This document shows positions 1 to 8,169 of a stretch of DNA of 26,429 nt, piece after piece. The stretch comes from an uncultured Oscillospiraceae bacterium (GTDB taxonomy: Bacteria; Bacillota; Clostridia; Oscillospirales; Oscillospiraceae), in NCBI GenBank assembly GCA_910579725.1, contig CAJTUD010000038.1, positions 1 through 26,429 of the forward strand, written 5' to 3'. Within the stretch, counting starts at the first letter, position 1. Each line of letters opens with the position of its first letter. The position numbers were made by a program, and so were the translations under genes. The notes below the pieces were generated by a model. It saw only the letters and a program-made list of their open reading frames with translations, made no database searches and was not told the DNA's origin.

Positions 1-153
1 GCGTCAGCCCGCCTACGTCCTCCGCCTCGCCACACCCAGTTTTTCCTCTCCTCCCTTTTACCGATTCTCAACTGCTTCGACTATATTCGATACGGGCAAC
101 CTGTTCTGGTGAAACTGTAAAGCAACATGCGCGGACAAACGTTCTTTTTCCCC

Positions 154-182
154 TTGCCAAAAAAAGAATTCTTTGATATACT
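154..182 (+). promoter_or_regulatory. sigma-A-type promoter of the parE-like gene
   Basis: A TTGCCA box at 154-159 is followed after exactly 17 bases by TATACT at 177-182, with a TG one base upstream of the -10 box (extended -10). Transcription would start near 189, about 26 bases before the start codon. The bases from 1 to 150 hold nothing I can recognise. Confidence 0.65.
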
Positions 183-214
183 GATCTCTACGCAATTCAA
201 AATCGGAGGGAACC

Positions 215-2215
215 ATGGCAGAAGAAAGGAAGCAGAATTACGGCAACGAGTCCATCAGCGCCCTGAAGGGGGCGGACCGGGTGCGGAAGCGCCCCGGTGT
301 CATCTTCGGCTCGGACGGCCTGGAGGGCTGCGAGCACGCCGTATTTGAAATTTTATCCAACTCCATTGACGAAGCCCGGGAGGGCCACGGAGGGCTGATT
401 ACCGTCACCCGCTATCTGGACCACAGCGTGGAGGTGGAGGATCAGGGCCGGGGATGTCCTGTGGACTGGAACGAGAAGGAGAAGCGCTGGAACTGGGAGC
501 TGGTATTCTGCGAGCTCTACGCCGGAGGAAAGTACGGCAACAACGAAGGGGAAAATTATGAATACTCTCTGGGCCTGAACGGTCTGGGCTCCTGCGCTAC
601 CCAGTACTCGTCGGACTATATGGATGTGACGGTCTGGCGGGATGGATTTGAGTATCAGCTCCACTTCAAAAAAGGCGAGGTTGTGGGAAAAAAGGGGCAG
701 GAGCTGCAAAAAACTCCCCTGTCCAGGCGGAAAACCGGGACGCGGACCCGCTGGCTTCCGGACCTGGAGGTGTTTACCGACATCAATATCCCGCCGGAGT
801 ATTTCTCCGGCATCATGCGGCGGCAGGCGGTGGTCAATGCCGGCGTCACTTTCCGGCTGCGGGTGGAGATTTCCGCCGGAAAATTTGAGACGGAGGAATT
901 CTTCTATGAAAACGGCATCGCCGATTATGTTCGTGAGCTGGCGGGGGAGGGACCTCTTACCGAGCCGGTGTATTGGGAGACGGAGCGGCGGGGCAGGGAC
1001 CGGTCCGACAAGGACGAGTATAAAGTGAAGCTGTCCGCAGCCTGCTGCTTCTCCAACAAGACGGCAGTGATCGAGCACTATCACAACTCCAGCTGGCTGG
1101 AACATGGCGGCAGCCCGGAGAAGGCCGCCAAGCTGGCCTTTGTGGGAGCCATCGACGCGTGGCTGCGGCAGAACAACAAGTATCAGAAAAGCGAGAGCAG
1201 GATCACCTGGACTGACATCGAGGACTGTCTGGTGCTGGTTTCCAGCAATTTTTCCACGCAGACCAGCTACGAAAACCAGACCAAGAAGGCCATCACCAAT
1301 AAATTTGTTCAGGACGCCATGGCGGAGTTTCTGAAAAGCCGGCTGGAGATCTATTTTATTGAGAACCCCGCCGACGCGCAGCGCATTGCCGAGCAGGTGC
1401 TTATCAACAAGCGAAGCCGGGAACAGGCGGAAAAAGCGAGGCTGAACGTCAAGAAGAAGCTATCCGGCTCCATCGACATTGCCAACCGGGTGCAGAAATT
1501 TGTAGACTGCCGCACCAAGGACGTATCCAGACGGGAAATCTATATCGTGGAGGGCGACAGCGCTCTGGGCAGCGTGAAGCTGAGCCGGGACGCTGAATTT
1601 CAGGGTATCATGCCGGTGAGAGGCAAGATCCTCAACTGCCTGAAAGCGGACTACGCACGTATTTTCAAAAGCGAGATCATCACAGATCTGATGAAGGTGC
1701 TGGGCTGCGGAGTGGAAGTCCAGAACAAGCACGTGAAGGATCTGAGCACCTTCGACCTGAACAATCTTCGGTGGAACAAGGTGGTCATCTGCACTGACGC
1801 CGATGTGGACGGATACCAGATCCGCACGCTGATTCTGACCATGCTGTACCGGCTGTGTCCCACGCTGATTCAGGAGGGGTACGTGTATATCGCGGAGTCT
1901 CCGCTGTTTGAGATCAATTGCGGGGAGAAGACGTGGTTTGCGTACTCTGAAAAGGAAAAGGGCGAAATTGTGAAAAAACTGGAGGGGAAGAAGTATAAAA
2001 TCGACCGCTCCAAGGGCTTGGGCGAAAATGATCCGGATATGATGTGGCTGACCACCATGAATCCGGAGACGAGGCGGCTCATCAAGGTCATGCCCACAGA
2101 CGCGGAGGCCACCAAATATATGTTTGATCTTCTGGAGGGGGACAACCTCCAGGGGAGGAAGGAGCATATCGCCAACGAAGGACACAGATTCCTGGATTTG
2201 GCGGATATATCATAG
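215..2215 (+). CDS. parE: DNA topoisomerase IV subunit B-like ATPase (ParE/GyrB family)
   Basis: ATPase subunit of a type IIA topoisomerase, which with its A subunit passes one DNA duplex through another to decatenate chromosomes or change supercoiling. The 666 residues fit the ParE length. Visible motifs are the GHKL N-box (EILSNSIDEA, Asn49), a glycine-rich ATP lid (LGLNGLGSC, near residue 116), the QTK loop (NQTKKA), and a Toprim domain with EGDSA (Glu446) and TDADVDG (Asp528, Asp530, Asp532) for magnesium. The usual GGLHGVG lid is altered to LGLNGLG, and GRGIPV to GRGCPV, so this is a divergent clade rather than housekeeping gyrase B. The ATG at 215 follows CGGAGGG. The ParC-like partner lies downstream on the same strand, which favours topoisomerase IV over gyrase. 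The family is clear; ParE versus a second GyrB is inference. Confidence 0.88.
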   Translation: MAEERKQNYGNESISALKGADRVRKRPGVIFGSDGLEGCEHAVFEILSNSIDEAREGHGGLITVTRYLDHSVEVEDQGRGCPVDWNEKEKRWNWELVFCELYAGGKYGNNEGENYEYSLGLNGLGSCATQYSSDYMDVTVWRDGFEYQLHFKKGEVVGKKGQELQKTPLSRRKTGTRTRWLPDLEVFTDINIPPEYFSGIMRRQAVVNAGVTFRLRVEISAGKFETEEFFYENGIADYVRELAGEGPLTEPVYWETERRGRDRSDKDEYKVKLSAACCFSNKTAVIEHYHNSSWLEHGGSPEKAAKLAFVGAIDAWLRQNNKYQKSESRITWTDIEDCLVLVSSNFSTQTSYENQTKKAITNKFVQDAMAEFLKSRLEIYFIENPADAQRIAEQVLINKRSREQAEKARLNVKKKLSGSIDIANRVQKFVDCRTKDVSRREIYIVEGDSALGSVKLSRDAEFQGIMPVRGKILNCLKADYARIFKSEIITDLMKVLGCGVEVQNKHVKDLSTFDLNNLRWNKVVICTDADVDGYQIRTLILTMLYRLCPTLIQEGYVYIAESPLFEINCGEKTWFAYSEKEKGEIVKKLEGKKYKIDRSKGLGENDPDMMWLTTMNPETRRLIKVMPTDAEATKYMFDLLEGDNLQGRKEHIANEGHRFLDLADIS

Positions 2216-2392
2216 CAGGAACGTGTACCGGTATAATTGAAACGGAGGCAGGAAAGATATCTCTTTCCCGCATAACCTGCGAAAGTGCGCTGCCGCATCT
2301 TTTATGCAAAACAATTATCCCGTTAACCTCTTGGCAGGTAAAAGGGATAAACAATCCTTTTATATGGACGACAGATAAGGAACCAGACGACT
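2216..2392 (+). other. structured spacer between parE and parC
   Basis: A 177-base non-coding gap. It can form a 7-bp hairpin (GGAAAGA 2251-2257 with TCTTTCC 2262-2268) inside GCAGG/CCTGC (2248-2252, 2276-2280), and a second pairing of TTATCCC with GGGATAA before the start of parC. There is no T-run after either stem, so neither is a terminator. A weak promoter-like pair (TTAACC, 17 bases, GATAAA) is present but unconvincing. Confidence 0.3.
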
Positions 2393-4627
2393 ATGCCTAA
2401 GAAAAAGCAATCTGACGAAAATAAGCCAAAAGTCAATAATCCCAACGTCCTCGGCCTGCGGGCCGAGGTTCAGGAGCAGCTCATCACCGACACCATGGAA
2501 ACCAACTTCATGCCCTATGCCATGAGCGTCATTCTCTCCCGGGCCATCCCGGAGATTGACGGCTTCAAGCCCTCCCACCGGAAGCTCCTCTATACCATGT
2601 ATCAGATGGGACTGCTCACCAAGGCCCGGACCAAGTCCGCCAACATCGTGGGCCAGACCATGCGTCTGAACCCCCACGGCGACGGCCCGATCTACGACAC
2701 CATGGTCCGTCTCTCCAAGGGATACGGAGCCCTGCTCCACCCCTTTGTGGATTCCAAGGGCAACTTCGGCAAGGTCTACTCCCGGGATATGGCCTACGCC
2801 GCCAGCCGGTATACCGAGGCGAAGCTCTCATCCATCTGTCAGGAGCTGTTCCGGGATCTGGACCAGGACGCGGTGGACTTCGTGGACAACTACGACAACA
2901 CCATGAAGGAGCCGTCCCTCCTGCCCACCACCTACCCCAATATTCTGGTTTCCGCCAACCAGGGGATCGCCGTGGGCATGGCCAGCCAGCTGTGCGGGTT
3001 CAACCTGGGGGAGGTCTGCGACGCTGCGGTGGCCTACCTGAAAAACCCGGACTGTGATCTGTCCTCCATTCTCCTGGGCCCCGACTTCCCCACCGGCGGC
3101 GAGGTCGTCTACGATCAGGCTGCCATGGAGGAGGTCTACCGCACCGGCCGGGGATCTGTCAGAATCCGGGGCAAATACCGGTATGTCAAAAGCGAAAATG
3201 TGGTGGAAATTTATGAGATTCCGTACACTACCACGGTGGAAGCCATTCTGGACAAGGTGGCGGAGCTCATCAAGGCCGGCAAGCTGAAGGAAGTGTCCGA
3301 CATGCGGGATGAGACGGACCTGAACGGACTGAAGCTGGCCATCGACCTAAAGCGGGGTGTGGACCCGGAGAAGCTGATGGCCAAGCTCTACAAGGCCACC
3401 ACCCTCCAGGACTCCATCTCCTGCAACTTCAACGTGCTCATCGCCGGAACGCCCAAGGTGCTGGGAGTCCGGGAGCTGCTGGAGGAGTGGTGCGCCTGGC
3501 GCACCGGGTGTGTACGGCGGCGGGTGTACTTCACTCTCAATAAGAAAAAGGACAAGCTGCACCTGCTCAAGGGCCTCAAGCGCATTCTGCTGGACATCGA
3601 CAAGGCCATCCGGATCATTCGTGAGACGGAGAACGAGGCCGACGTGGTGCCAAACCTGATGATCGGATTCGGCATTGATCAGGTTCAGGCGGAATACGTG
3701 GCGGAAATCCGGCTGCGGAACATCAACAAGGAATACATTCTCAAGCGGGTTCAGGAAACCGAAGCGCTGCGCGGCGAGATCGAAGATCTGGAGGATTTGG
3801 TGGAGAACCCCTCCCGCGTCAGGAAGGTGATCGTCGGGGAGCTTGGCGACGTGAAGAAGAAATATGCCCAGCCGCGGAGGACCTCCATTGTCTATGAACA
3901 CGAGATCACGCCCTTCAACGAGGAGGAGGACATCCCCGACTATCCGGTAACGGTGTTCCTCTCCCGGGAGGGATATTTCAAGAAGATCACGCCCCAGTCC
4001 CTGCGTATGGCTGACACACAGAAGTACAAGGAGGAGGACGGCCTGCGCCAGAGCTTTGAAACCACCAGTCGTGCCGAGGTCATGTTTTTCACCAACCGCC
4101 AGCAGGTGTACAAATGCCGCCTTTCTGATTTTGACGACAGCAAGGCCAGCGTCTTGGGAGACTATCTGCCCAGCAGGCTGGGCATGGACCCGGAGGAAGC
4201 GGTGGTGAGCATGGTCCTGCCGGGAGATTACAGCGGGGCGCTGCTGTTCTTTTTTGAAAATGGCAAAGCCGCCCGGGTGGATCTTTCCGCCTATGCCACC
4301 ACCTCCAACCGCCGGAAGCTCACCGGAGCATACAGTGATAAGAGCCCTCTGGCGGCCATGCTGCACCTGACGGAGGACCGGGAGCTGGCGCTGTACTCCT
4401 CGGAGCCCCGGGCGCTTATTTTCAACACGTCTCTGCTCTCCCCCAAGTCCACCCGGACCACCCAGGGGGTGCAGGTGATGACGATGAAGCCGAAGTTCCG
4501 TCTCTCTGAGGTCAGGTATCTGGAGGATACCGCCATCACCAACCTTCCCCGCTACCGCTGCCGGTCCCTCCCGGCGGCGGGAGCTCTGCTCAAGGAGGAG
4601 GATGGGGATCAGATGAGATTGCTGTAA
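2393..4627 (+). CDS. parC: DNA topoisomerase IV subunit A-like protein (ParC/GyrA family)
   Basis: DNA-breaking subunit of the type IIA topoisomerase, partner of the ParE-like protein upstream. Of 744 residues, roughly 35-480 form the winged-helix/tower breakage-reunion region, with catalytic Tyr140 in ASRYTEAKL, then coiled coil and a beta-pinwheel C-terminal domain (about 500-740). No GyrA box is seen, consistent with ParC. The quinolone-pocket helix reads NPHGDGPIYD (93-102): the position of E. coli GyrA Ser83 is Gly98, while the acidic residue (Asp102) is kept. The start is ATG at 2393, with AAGGA 11 bases upstream, a slightly long spacing. A 177-base spacer separates it from parE with no convincing promoter, so co-transcription is likely. 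Confidence 0.87.
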   Translation: MPKKKQSDENKPKVNNPNVLGLRAEVQEQLITDTMETNFMPYAMSVILSRAIPEIDGFKPSHRKLLYTMYQMGLLTKARTKSANIVGQTMRLNPHGDGPIYDTMVRLSKGYGALLHPFVDSKGNFGKVYSRDMAYAASRYTEAKLSSICQELFRDLDQDAVDFVDNYDNTMKEPSLLPTTYPNILVSANQGIAVGMASQLCGFNLGEVCDAAVAYLKNPDCDLSSILLGPDFPTGGEVVYDQAAMEEVYRTGRGSVRIRGKYRYVKSENVVEIYEIPYTTTVEAILDKVAELIKAGKLKEVSDMRDETDLNGLKLAIDLKRGVDPEKLMAKLYKATTLQDSISCNFNVLIAGTPKVLGVRELLEEWCAWRTGCVRRRVYFTLNKKKDKLHLLKGLKRILLDIDKAIRIIRETENEADVVPNLMIGFGIDQVQAEYVAEIRLRNINKEYILKRVQETEALRGEIEDLEDLVENPSRVRKVIVGELGDVKKKYAQPRRTSIVYEHEITPFNEEEDIPDYPVTVFLSREGYFKKITPQSLRMADTQKYKEEDGLRQSFETTSRAEVMFFTNRQQVYKCRLSDFDDSKASVLGDYLPSRLGMDPEEAVVSMVLPGDYSGALLFFFENGKAARVDLSAYATTSNRRKLTGAYSDKSPLAAMLHLTEDRELALYSSEPRALIFNTSLLSPKSTRTTQGVQVMTMKPKFRLSEVRYLEDTAITNLPRYRCRSLPAAGALLKEEDGDQMRLL

Positions 4628-4635
4628 GTAAGAAC

Positions 4636-4788
4636 CTGTATTCATAATCGGGGAATGCTGGATGGACGAGGATTTTTCTCGTCAGACAAGGAGCTTTTCT
4701 GCGGTAATCCTGACGGATTGCAAGGAAAAGCGACACAGTATGGCGAGAAAAAGACCGGCCAGACAGTGTTCAACGGTTGTGAATACAG
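4636..4788 (+). ncRNA. candidate structured RNA, rod-shaped and 6S-like
   Basis: The sequence after parC folds into a long rod. The ends pair over 14 contiguous base pairs (4636-4649 with 4775-4788), two of them G-U on the plus strand only, so the plus strand is favoured as the RNA. Inside, 4673-4681 pairs with 4744-4752 (9 bp), 4693-4699 with 4725-4731 (7 bp), and 4704-4710 with 4715-4721 (7 bp, tetraloop TGAC). About 22-23 unpaired bases on each side lie between the first two stems. A closing stem, large central bubble and long apical stem at about 155 bases resemble 6S RNA, which binds RNA polymerase. A GC-rich terminator follows at 4798-4827. I see no good promoter of its own; it may be cut from the parC transcript. 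An alternative is simple 3'-UTR structure. Confidence 0.45.
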
Positions 4789-4797
4789 ATTCTAAGA

Positions 4798-4827
4798 ACC
4801 CGGCCCGGATATACGCCCGGACCGGGT
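4798..4827 (+). terminator. terminator-like hairpin after parC and the candidate RNA
   Basis: ACCCGG at 4798-4803 pairs with CCGGGT at 4822-4827, extended by CCGG/CCGG inside after one mismatch. It is followed by the T-rich CCTTCTGTTTATTT. This is a reasonable intrinsic terminator, though the T-tract is interrupted. Confidence 0.55.
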
Positions 4828-4884
4828 CCTTCTGTTTATTTGCAGGCATCGAGAATTTTCTTCCGCAGCGCGGTTTCCGGCCGT

Positions 4885-4906
4885 CGGCGTAAAACGCCGT
4901 CTTTTT
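4885..4906 (+). terminator. second intrinsic terminator after parC
   Basis: CGGCGT (4885-4890), loop AAA, ACGCCG (4894-4899), then TCTTTTT. A compact 6-bp GC-rich hairpin with a five-T run, on the plus strand. It backs up the terminator at 4798-4827. Confidence 0.7.
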
Positions 4907-4983
4907 AGTTTGCCGCCCGCCTGATTGGCCCCATGGCCATGCTGCCGTATATTGACAAGTCTCCGGATTTGCCAAGAAAAATC

Positions 4984-5012
4984 TTGCAAACAGGATCAGA
5001 AAAATGTATAAT
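4984..5012 (+). promoter_or_regulatory. strong sigma-A-type promoter of the YitT-family gene
   Basis: TTGCAA at 4984-4989, a 17-base spacer, and a consensus TATAAT at 5007-5012. Start of transcription is expected near 5019, giving a leader of about 55 bases that carries the hairpin at 5032-5051. A lone TTGACA at 4952-4957 has no matching -10 box. Confidence 0.75.
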
Positions 5013-5031
5013 AAGATGAATTATACAGGAA

Positions 5032-5051
5032 GCGGGGCGGACGCGCCCCGC
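5032..5051 (+). promoter_or_regulatory. GC-rich hairpin in the leader of the YitT-family gene
   Basis: GCGGGGCG (5032-5039) and CGCCCCGC (5044-5051) form a perfect 8-bp stem with a four-base loop, followed by CCTTTTGAT and then the GGAGGGG ribosome binding site. It has the form of a weak terminator placed between promoter and start codon. It could attenuate transcription or shield the ribosome site; only four Ts follow, so this is uncertain. Confidence 0.4.
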
Positions 5052-5073
5052 CCTTTTGATGGAGGGGTCTGAG

Positions 5074-5946
5074 ATGAAAAGCAAAAATCCCGTTATGCGC
5101 TGGTTGTATGAGTATGGAGTCATCACGCTGGGCTGTGCCCTGTACGCGCTGTGCTTCAACTGGTTTTTCCAGCCCAACAATATCTCCATGGGCGGTTTCA
5201 CCGGCGTGGCACAGATTGTCAACCGGTTTGTTCCTGTGCTTCCCATCGGCGTGATGTCCATCGTGCTGAATATCCCGCTGTTCTATATCGGCGTCCGAAA
5301 GCAGGGTGTGAAACTGCTGGTTTCCTCGCTGTATGCCATGAGCATGGGTTCCCTGATGCTGGACGGGTTGGCGGCGGTGCATACCTTCCAGCCCACGGAT
5401 CCTCTGCTGGCCTGCGTCTATGGCGGCGTGTTCCTGGGCGTTTCCATGGGACTGATGCTGACGGTAGGGGCGACTACGGGCGGCACAGAGCTGGCGGCAC
5501 GTCTGCTGAAATACAAGTTTCACCATATCTCTATCGGAAGACTGTGCCTGACTATTGATGTAATTGTGATCGGCTTGTACGCTATGACCTTCCGCAGCAT
5601 CAACAACGCGCTTTATGGAATCATCGCCATGTATATCTCCAGTCTGGCCATGGACACGGTGGTTTACGGCGCCGTCAATGCTAAGATCGCCTATATCATC
5701 AGCGGCAGCAGCGAAGAGATTGCCCGGAAACTGCTGTGCATGGACCTGGGGATTACGCTGCTGGAGGGGAGAGGCGGATTCAGCGGAGACCGGAAGCAGG
5801 TGGTGCTCTGTGCCTTCAAGCGCAGCCAGATTGCGGCCATCAAGGCCGCCGTCACCTCCATCGACCCCAACGCGTTTATCATTGTCTGCGAGGCCCACGA
5901 GGTGCTGGGGGAAGGCTTTGGTGCATATACGCCGGACAGTCTGTAA
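5074..5946 (+). CDS. YitT/DUF2179 family membrane protein
   Basis: A 290-residue membrane protein of the YitT family (DUF161 membrane part plus C-terminal DUF2179). Several hydrophobic spans cover residues about 12-205 (for example VITLGCALYALCFNWFF, GVMSIVLNIPLFYIGV, GVFLGVSMGLMLTVGATTGG), and a soluble alpha/beta tail (about 207-290) matches DUF2179, a putative ligand-binding module. The family is widespread in Firmicutes and its transported substrate is not established. The ATG at 5074 was chosen because GGAGGGG lies 7-8 bases upstream; earlier in-frame TTG and ATG codons at 5056 and 5059 precede that site and sit at the foot of the leader hairpin. It stands alone between terminators, convergent with rsfS. 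Confidence 0.85.
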   Translation: MKSKNPVMRWLYEYGVITLGCALYALCFNWFFQPNNISMGGFTGVAQIVNRFVPVLPIGVMSIVLNIPLFYIGVRKQGVKLLVSSLYAMSMGSLMLDGLAAVHTFQPTDPLLACVYGGVFLGVSMGLMLTVGATTGGTELAARLLKYKFHHISIGRLCLTIDVIVIGLYAMTFRSINNALYGIIAMYISSLAMDTVVYGAVNAKIAYIISGSSEEIARKLLCMDLGITLLEGRGGFSGDRKQVVLCAFKRSQIAAIKAAVTSIDPNAFIIVCEAHEVLGEGFGAYTPDSL

Positions 5947-5948
5947 TG

Positions 5949-5980
5949 CGGAGGGGCGCTGCAAAAGCAGCGCCCCTCCG
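5949..5980. terminator. bidirectional terminator between yitT-like gene and rsfS
   Basis: A perfect 14-bp stem (5949-5962 with 5967-5980) with loop AAAA, followed on the plus strand by TTTGAGCTTTC. It lies between convergent genes and probably serves both transcripts. The T-tract is modest on either side. Confidence 0.75.
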
Positions 5981-6037
5981 TTTGAGCTTTCATATTCCAG
6001 CTTAGGGCCTCTTGGATGCTGTCTGCGCAATGGCGCG

Positions 6038-6397
6038 TTACTCGGCCAGGAGCGCTTCCGTATCCAGAGGCTTTCCGTCGCTCCACAACCGCTCTAAGCC
6101 GTAGAACTCCCGGGCCTCGGTGTTGAACACGTGTACCACCAGACATCCGTAATCCAGCAGCACCCAGATGCCGCCCCGATGACCTTCCCGGTGCAGAGGC
6201 TTCTCGCCCGCTTCCGTCTCCAGCTTCTCCTCCACCGCGTCGCACAGCGCGTTGATCTGGGTGTTGCTGGAGCCTGTGCAGATGACGAAGTAATCCGCCA
6301 GAGTGGTCAGCTCCGTGACCTCCATGATCTTGATTTCCTCGCCCTTCTTGCCATCCAGCGCCTTTGCCGCCAAAATTGCCAATTCCTTTGGTGTCAT
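6038..6397 (-). CDS. rsfS: ribosomal silencing factor RsfS
   Basis: RsfS (YbeB/Iojap family) binds ribosomal protein uL14 on the free 50S subunit and blocks subunit joining when nutrients are short. The 119-residue protein shows the family core: an N-terminal helix (MTPKELAILAAKALDGKK), EVTELTTLADYFVICTGSSNTQINALCDAVEE, and GGIWVLLDYGCLVVHVFNTEAREFYGLERLW. The ATG at 6397 is preceded by GTGAGGG about nine bases upstream; an earlier in-frame codon at 6442 would start inside the end of the upstream LCP gene and is rejected. It is the last gene of the nadD-yqeK, LCP, LCP, rsfS run, 41 bases after the LCP stop codon. Bacillus keeps rsfS next to nadD and yqeK, so this position supports the call. 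Confidence 0.95.
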   Translation of the reverse strand: MTPKELAILAAKALDGKKGEEIKIMEVTELTTLADYFVICTGSSNTQINALCDAVEEKLETEAGEKPLHREGHRGGIWVLLDYGCLVVHVFNTEAREFYGLERLWSDGKPLDTEALLAE

Positions 6398-6438
6398 GCT
6401 GCATTCCCTCACTTTATATATTTTTTTGCAGTATCGTA

Positions 6439-8163
6439 TCAAATCCCGTCGGGCATCTCCGTGGGGACCTCCTCCTCCGGAGGAAGCTGCGGTTCGTCCG
6501 TGGTGCCTGACGGGGACGTCCCGCCGTCGGGAAGAACGGGGGGCTCCTGAACTGTGCCGGAATCTGTGGGAGGAACCGTTTCCGGCGGCGTTGTTCCCTG
6601 GGAGGGATCGTAGGCGCCGCTCTGCCCGCTGTCAGATGGAAGCTGAGGCAGGTCCACTGGCTGGCCCGTACCGGTATTGTCCTCGGGAGGCAGGACAGGA
6701 GCCAGGGGATTGCCGTCTTCGTCGGTATAGATAACGGTTCCCTCTTCGTCCAGGATGTACCAGTTGCCCTGCTCATCCTGCTCCGGCTTGGCGGGAGGCT
6801 GGCCGTAAACAATGGAGCCGTCATCGTCGTAGTAGGCCTCTCCTCTGCGAACGGCCATGATGCCGTTGTGCCGGGTGTCCTTCAAACTGCCGGTGGAGGA
6901 GGCGATGTCCCCGTTTTTCAGGATACTCATGGCGTCCAGCATGCCGGTGGTCACTTTCTGCTCGTAGGGATTGAAGCTCTCGTTTACCAGCTTGACCACC
7001 TCATTGGGATAGATGGTCACATAGGACTGCTCCTGCTGGGTATCGCGGCTCCACGCGCTTCCCCAGTAATCGCCTGGCAGGGTGCAGGTCTGAACATCGC
7101 TCATGTTCAGCGCCGGAACGCCGTTGAGACCCAGAACATTGGCTGCGAACCAGACTACGGAACCGGAATCCAGATCCGTGGAGATGCTCTCCATGGCCAG
7201 ATCAATATATGCCTTGATCTTTCCCCAGTGCTGGAGGCTCAGGCACTCCTTGATCAGTGCCTTCATGAAATTCTGCTGAACCTCCACCCGCTTGATGTCG
7301 CCCTCGCTGTACCGGCGGAAACGGACCAGCTGCATGGCGTGCTCGCCGTCCAGGACCTGGACGCCCTTCTTGAGATGGATGTGCAGATTCTGCCAGCTGT
7401 CGTCATAGTCCATGTCCTGCGGTACGTCAAACTCCACGCCCTCCACCAGATCCACCAGCTTGACAAACATCTCCAGATCCACTTTCACATAGAAATCCGG
7501 CTTGAAGCCCACAAGCTTCTGCACCCGGTTGGCCAGGGACTCGATGCTGTTGCCGGTGCGGGAATAGACGGAGTTGATCTTCTTGATGTCCCACTTCTCG
7601 TTGATCATGGTGTCCCGGGGGATGGACATGATGCTGATATCCTGCTCCTTGGTGTCGTAGCTGACCACCATGATGGTGTCGGTGTTGCCGTCGTCCATGT
7701 CCGTCCCCACCAGCAGGAAGGTGTACCACCCATCCTTCCGGTTGCCGGAGACGGTGGGCATGTCGCCGTTGTAGCCATCGTCGGGGTACAGCTCATCGTC
7801 GGTGGGGCCCTCAGGTTCCTGCTCTTCCGGCTGCTGGCCGGGCGTGACGGTCTGCTTCGCGGGCGTTTTGTCCGGCTCCGGCTGGACGGGCAGGGAGGGG
7901 GGCTTGATCCACATTTTCAGCGCCACTGTCACCACAATGGCGAACACCGCCAGACAGCTGAGCACCGCCGCCAGGATTTTTCCCTTGCCGGAATCCCAGA
8001 AAGCGGCCCAGCTGAATTTTTTTTTCGGTCCCGCCGTATCCTTCGCAAAAGGGTCCCCTATAGGCGCGGACCGCCGGAGAAACGGTTTACTTTGCTCTCC
8101 GCGAGATTCTTCTCTTTTTCCTCTCATGCTCCCTTTGTCCTTCTTTCCGCTGTTTTGACGCAC
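6439..8163 (-). CDS. LytR-CpsA-Psr (LCP) family protein, first of a tandem pair
   Basis: LCP enzymes move wall teichoic acid or other polymers from an undecaprenyl-phosphate carrier to peptidoglycan, outside the membrane. This 574-residue protein has a basic cytoplasmic tail with GDPFAKD (36-42), one membrane span (about 62-85), an acidic/proline-rich linker, and an LCP domain (about 145-390) with FLLVGTD, NTDTIM, IPRDT and a conserved arginine motif (AMQLVRFRR). The last 120 or so residues are proline-, glycine- and acid-rich, with no known fold. The start is taken as GTG at 8163; its GGAGG is formed by the last codons of the upstream LCP gene, implying translational coupling. An ATG at 8127 is an alternative start. 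The exact polymer is unknown. Confidence 0.9.
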   Translation of the reverse strand: MRQNSGKKDKGSMRGKREESRGEQSKPFLRRSAPIGDPFAKDTAGPKKKFSWAAFWDSGKGKILAAVLSCLAVFAIVVTVALKMWIKPPSLPVQPEPDKTPAKQTVTPGQQPEEQEPEGPTDDELYPDDGYNGDMPTVSGNRKDGWYTFLLVGTDMDDGNTDTIMVVSYDTKEQDISIMSIPRDTMINEKWDIKKINSVYSRTGNSIESLANRVQKLVGFKPDFYVKVDLEMFVKLVDLVEGVEFDVPQDMDYDDSWQNLHIHLKKGVQVLDGEHAMQLVRFRRYSEGDIKRVEVQQNFMKALIKECLSLQHWGKIKAYIDLAMESISTDLDSGSVVWFAANVLGLNGVPALNMSDVQTCTLPGDYWGSAWSRDTQQEQSYVTIYPNEVVKLVNESFNPYEQKVTTGMLDAMSILKNGDIASSTGSLKDTRHNGIMAVRRGEAYYDDDGSIVYGQPPAKPEQDEQGNWYILDEEGTVIYTDEDGNPLAPVLPPEDNTGTGQPVDLPQLPSDSGQSGAYDPSQGTTPPETVPPTDSGTVQEPPVLPDGGTSPSGTTDEPQLPPEEEVPTEMPDGI

Positions 8164-8169
8164 TGTGGA

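Noticed and set aside
353..1105. A 250-codon minus-strand frame inside parE
   Set aside because: Shadow of a conserved topoisomerase gene with no ribosome site or family resemblance.
4629..4800. A MITE-like element: 14-bp inverted ends flanked by two copies of TAAGAACC
   Set aside because: The right copy of the repeat is offset by five bases from the inverted end, so it is not a clean target duplication, and the inner stems favour an RNA explanation.
4662..4975. Small open frames on both strands downstream of parC
   Set aside because: They overlap the folded RNA region and terminators, have no ribosome sites and encode nothing recognisable.
5056..5073. Earlier TTG or ATG start for the YitT-family gene
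   Set aside because: Both codons come before the GGAGGGG site that should direct initiation at 5074.
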